A stretch of 64,000 nt of DNA from Cylicocyclus nassatus (taxonomy: Eukaryota > Nematoda > Chromadorea > Rhabditida > Strongylidae), in the NCBI GenBank assembly GCA_958299035.1, contig CATQJL010000112.1:9462880-9526879 (forward strand), read 5' to 3'. The translations under genes and the position numbers were made by a program. This document shows, in pieces, positions 62,067 through 64,000 of this stretch; within the stretch, counting starts at the first letter, position 1, and every line of letters begins with the position of its first letter. Under the pieces are notes generated by a model, which was not told the origin of the DNA, ran no database searches, and saw nothing but the letters and a program-made list of their open reading frames with translations.

Positions 62067-62605
62067 ATGTCACCATCTATATTATCAGAACTCGCCGGAA
62101 TCTTATCATGGAAGATGTCATTCGAAGATTCTGACACCTATCCAGAATGGAAAAAATTTGACGAAAACCTTACGAAAATACATAGCACAAAGTTACCAGA
62201 AATTATGCTTCTTTATTCAGTACCCACTCAAGAAATCATTGAAGCTGAAGGAAATAAGGAAGTTACAGGTTTTGAAGATGCTGATAGAAGTCTTCATAAG
62301 CAAACGACCATCCGTTACATCAGCTTGTGTAGCAAACTTAAGTGGTGCAATACTAGTAAACAGCTCGAAAGAACTACGCATACTATTGAAATCATGCTGA
62401 AGTGCAGTACAGATCGTAAAATGACTGATACAAAAAACAGCTGAACATTCCAAAAGGCAGCGTTCAAGCTAACTCTCGACTTTCCATCAAGTACAGCTTT
62501 ACAAATACAAGAAAGCTTACCCGGACGAAGTCGCAAAATTTATACAACAACAAGGGGAAACACGTGCTCTACCGCCACAGTCAGAGATTACTGTTAGAAA
62601 CAGCT
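62067..62605 (+). CDS. Candidate gene of unknown function, possibly degraded
   Basis: A 125-codon frame from ATG at 62,067 (SFEDSDTYPEWKKFDENLTK, then LHKQTTIRYISLCSKLKW) to TGA at 62,442. Beyond it two other frames also look coding: AAFKLTLDFPSSTALQIQ around 62,460-62,515 and KAYPDEVAKFIQQQGETRAL around 62,510-62,570. That pattern suggests a protein frame broken by small indels, or unrecognised short introns. I cannot name the family. Confidence 0.35.
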
Positions 62606-63893
62606 AACCTTAAAGGTAACCAATAAGAGAATGTATGCCTAATTCAGTTGCTTGTCTTTACGACTTCATAAACTCAAACATAATTGAGAATTTAAAGTTA
62701 CCCGTGATTTTTTGCGGACTGGTAAAAAAAAGAGATTTTGCTAAGCACGGTTAGATAGTACCGAAAAATGACAAATATTCGGAAAAATGGAGGCATTTAA
62801 TTTCGGTGATGGGTATTGATCCCCTCAAGCGTACCATAGCTCCCTCCCACTCATGCGCTAAGTCACGAAAATGAGCTTCAAAAATTTAACATCCCGCCCA
62901 TCCGTTAATAGACGTCAATAATGGGCTTCTGAAACGCATTTTCAGAATTTACTGCATGAACTGACAGATAGGATTTCAGTTACGGTGCATCTGGATCACT
63001 CACTACGTAAAACTACCAAAAACCGAAAAGGTGCATGCTACTGCCTCTAAGACAGAGGACACGCAGTTCAATGAGATGAAAATGTTCAATGGCCTTTTTG
63101 GATCCACTTGGTGTAATTTACGCCATATTTCACCATGTTCACATTGAGCAGTTATTACAGCCTCTTGCGATTACTATATGACCAAGCCTATGCAGAACAA
63201 AGAAATTTCCTTGCGAAGAAGAAGATTATGGCCTCATAAGCAGGAACAAGCAAAGTTTATAGAAAACATACAATAATTTTGTTCTGTAGACGGCAAGATA
63301 CCTGTAAAGAAATTCTGTTATAGTATAAATACATCTTTATCTTACAAATAATGAGAACTCTTCAAAAAGTATAGGAGTGTATAAAACAATCGCAGATTCA
63401 CAGGGGGCGAATATATCATTCCAAAATGTTATCGCAGCTTGTTACGCTCAGTAAGTACTATGATCCGCAATATGTTTACCAAAGCCGCGATGAACTAAAA
63501 AATTGTAAATAGAGGAGCAATAATCCGTTGCAAAGATGATATGAATTCCGAGCGTTCTAAGAATGTTGAGGCTTACAAAAGGAAAAAGAACCACAGAACG
63601 AATAGCAAGGCACCTCATCTGACCATTTTTCACAACTGTGAACCATCTCCAACAACACATGGCAACTTTGATGTGTCGAGCTTAGGGATATGGTCATTTG
63701 CAAAAGAAATAGTTACGAATAGTTCTAGAAAGGTGATCAAGTGAAACTAAATGTACTTGCACAATCTACAAGTGAATTTAACAGAAACTGCGCTGCTGTT
63801 ATTGCGTGTAGTGAATAAACAAGAAGCATCAACGATCAACGAAACAAAAAAATTGAAGACTAAATGATATGGGCATGCACCACCAGTGAAGGA
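62606..63893. other. Intergenic, nothing recognised
   Basis: AT-rich, with no supported exon or element ends on either strand. Confidence 0.5.
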
Positions 63894-64000
63894 TCACATA
63901 TTTTCATACTGATCGATGCGACGCTTGGTGTTTCCACCCCGGATCTGACGCAGAGTCTTGTACTTGTCGCGACCAGCCCGCTTATTCTCCATATGTAGAA
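63894..64000 (-). CDS. C-terminal exon of an unidentified basic protein (runs off the window)
   Basis: The minus-strand frame is open from the window edge to a TGA at 63,894-63,896 and encodes [20 protein letters not shown], then [10 protein letters not shown]. The GC-richer, evenly used codons stand out from the AT-rich surroundings, and the sequence has the look of a strongly conserved tail. The rest of the gene is to the right. I could not identify it. Confidence 0.6.
   Translation of the reverse strand, partial: LHMENKRAGRDKYKTLRQIRGGNTKRRIDQYENM

Overview
This window looks like nuclear DNA from a nematode, most likely a rhabditine or strongylid worm. Short introns end in the worm-type TTTTCAG acceptor. 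Three genes have an acceptor a few bases before the ATG, as expected for spliced-leader trans-splicing. The clearest proteins have animal and worm relatives. No bacterial-style genes are present; the very long reading frames at 17.5-18.6 kb are translations of a dinucleotide repeat. All genes were assembled by eye from splice sites and reading-phase continuity; no search was run.

Genes. A secreted Kunitz/lustrin-repeat protein is complete in five exons at 5.3-6.1 kb, with the last exon of a paralogue at 3.1-3.3 kb. A complete 16-exon KRIT1/CCM1 orthologue (kri-1) lies on the minus strand from 36,855 to 20,354. Its coding length of 2,261 nt is one base short of a full frame because of a single-base loss in exon 3. 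A complete 9-exon mitochondrial ribosomal protein uS15m gene (mrps-15) is on the minus strand from 61,600 to 57,466. A two-exon gene for a 75-residue single-pass membrane protein is at 47.2-48.3 kb. The C-terminus of an unidentified basic protein enters from the right edge. Other exons are weaker candidates.

Mobile DNA makes up much of the rest. There are many foldback elements with mariner/Tc1-type ends and TA target duplications, several elements with 8-bp duplications (hAT-like), a TTAA-flanked element, and three copies of a short non-autonomous Helitron that insert between A and T. Most kri-1 intron length and one mrps-15 intron are such insertions.

The most notable structure is at 8,587-13,771: a 5.2-kb element with the same asymmetric ends as a 322-bp element at 43,752-44,073 and its own perfect 8-bp target duplication. 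It carries intron-containing pieces of three host-type genes: a protein tyrosine phosphatase, a p32/C1QBP-like protein and a coiled-coil protein. It sits inside a split mariner-like element and is itself hit by a foldback MITE inside the phosphatase exon. I read it as a gene-capturing (Pack-type) hAT transposon. A second notable structure is a Helitron whose internal CA tract has grown to 988 uninterrupted bases, while two sibling copies keep the short ancestral tract.
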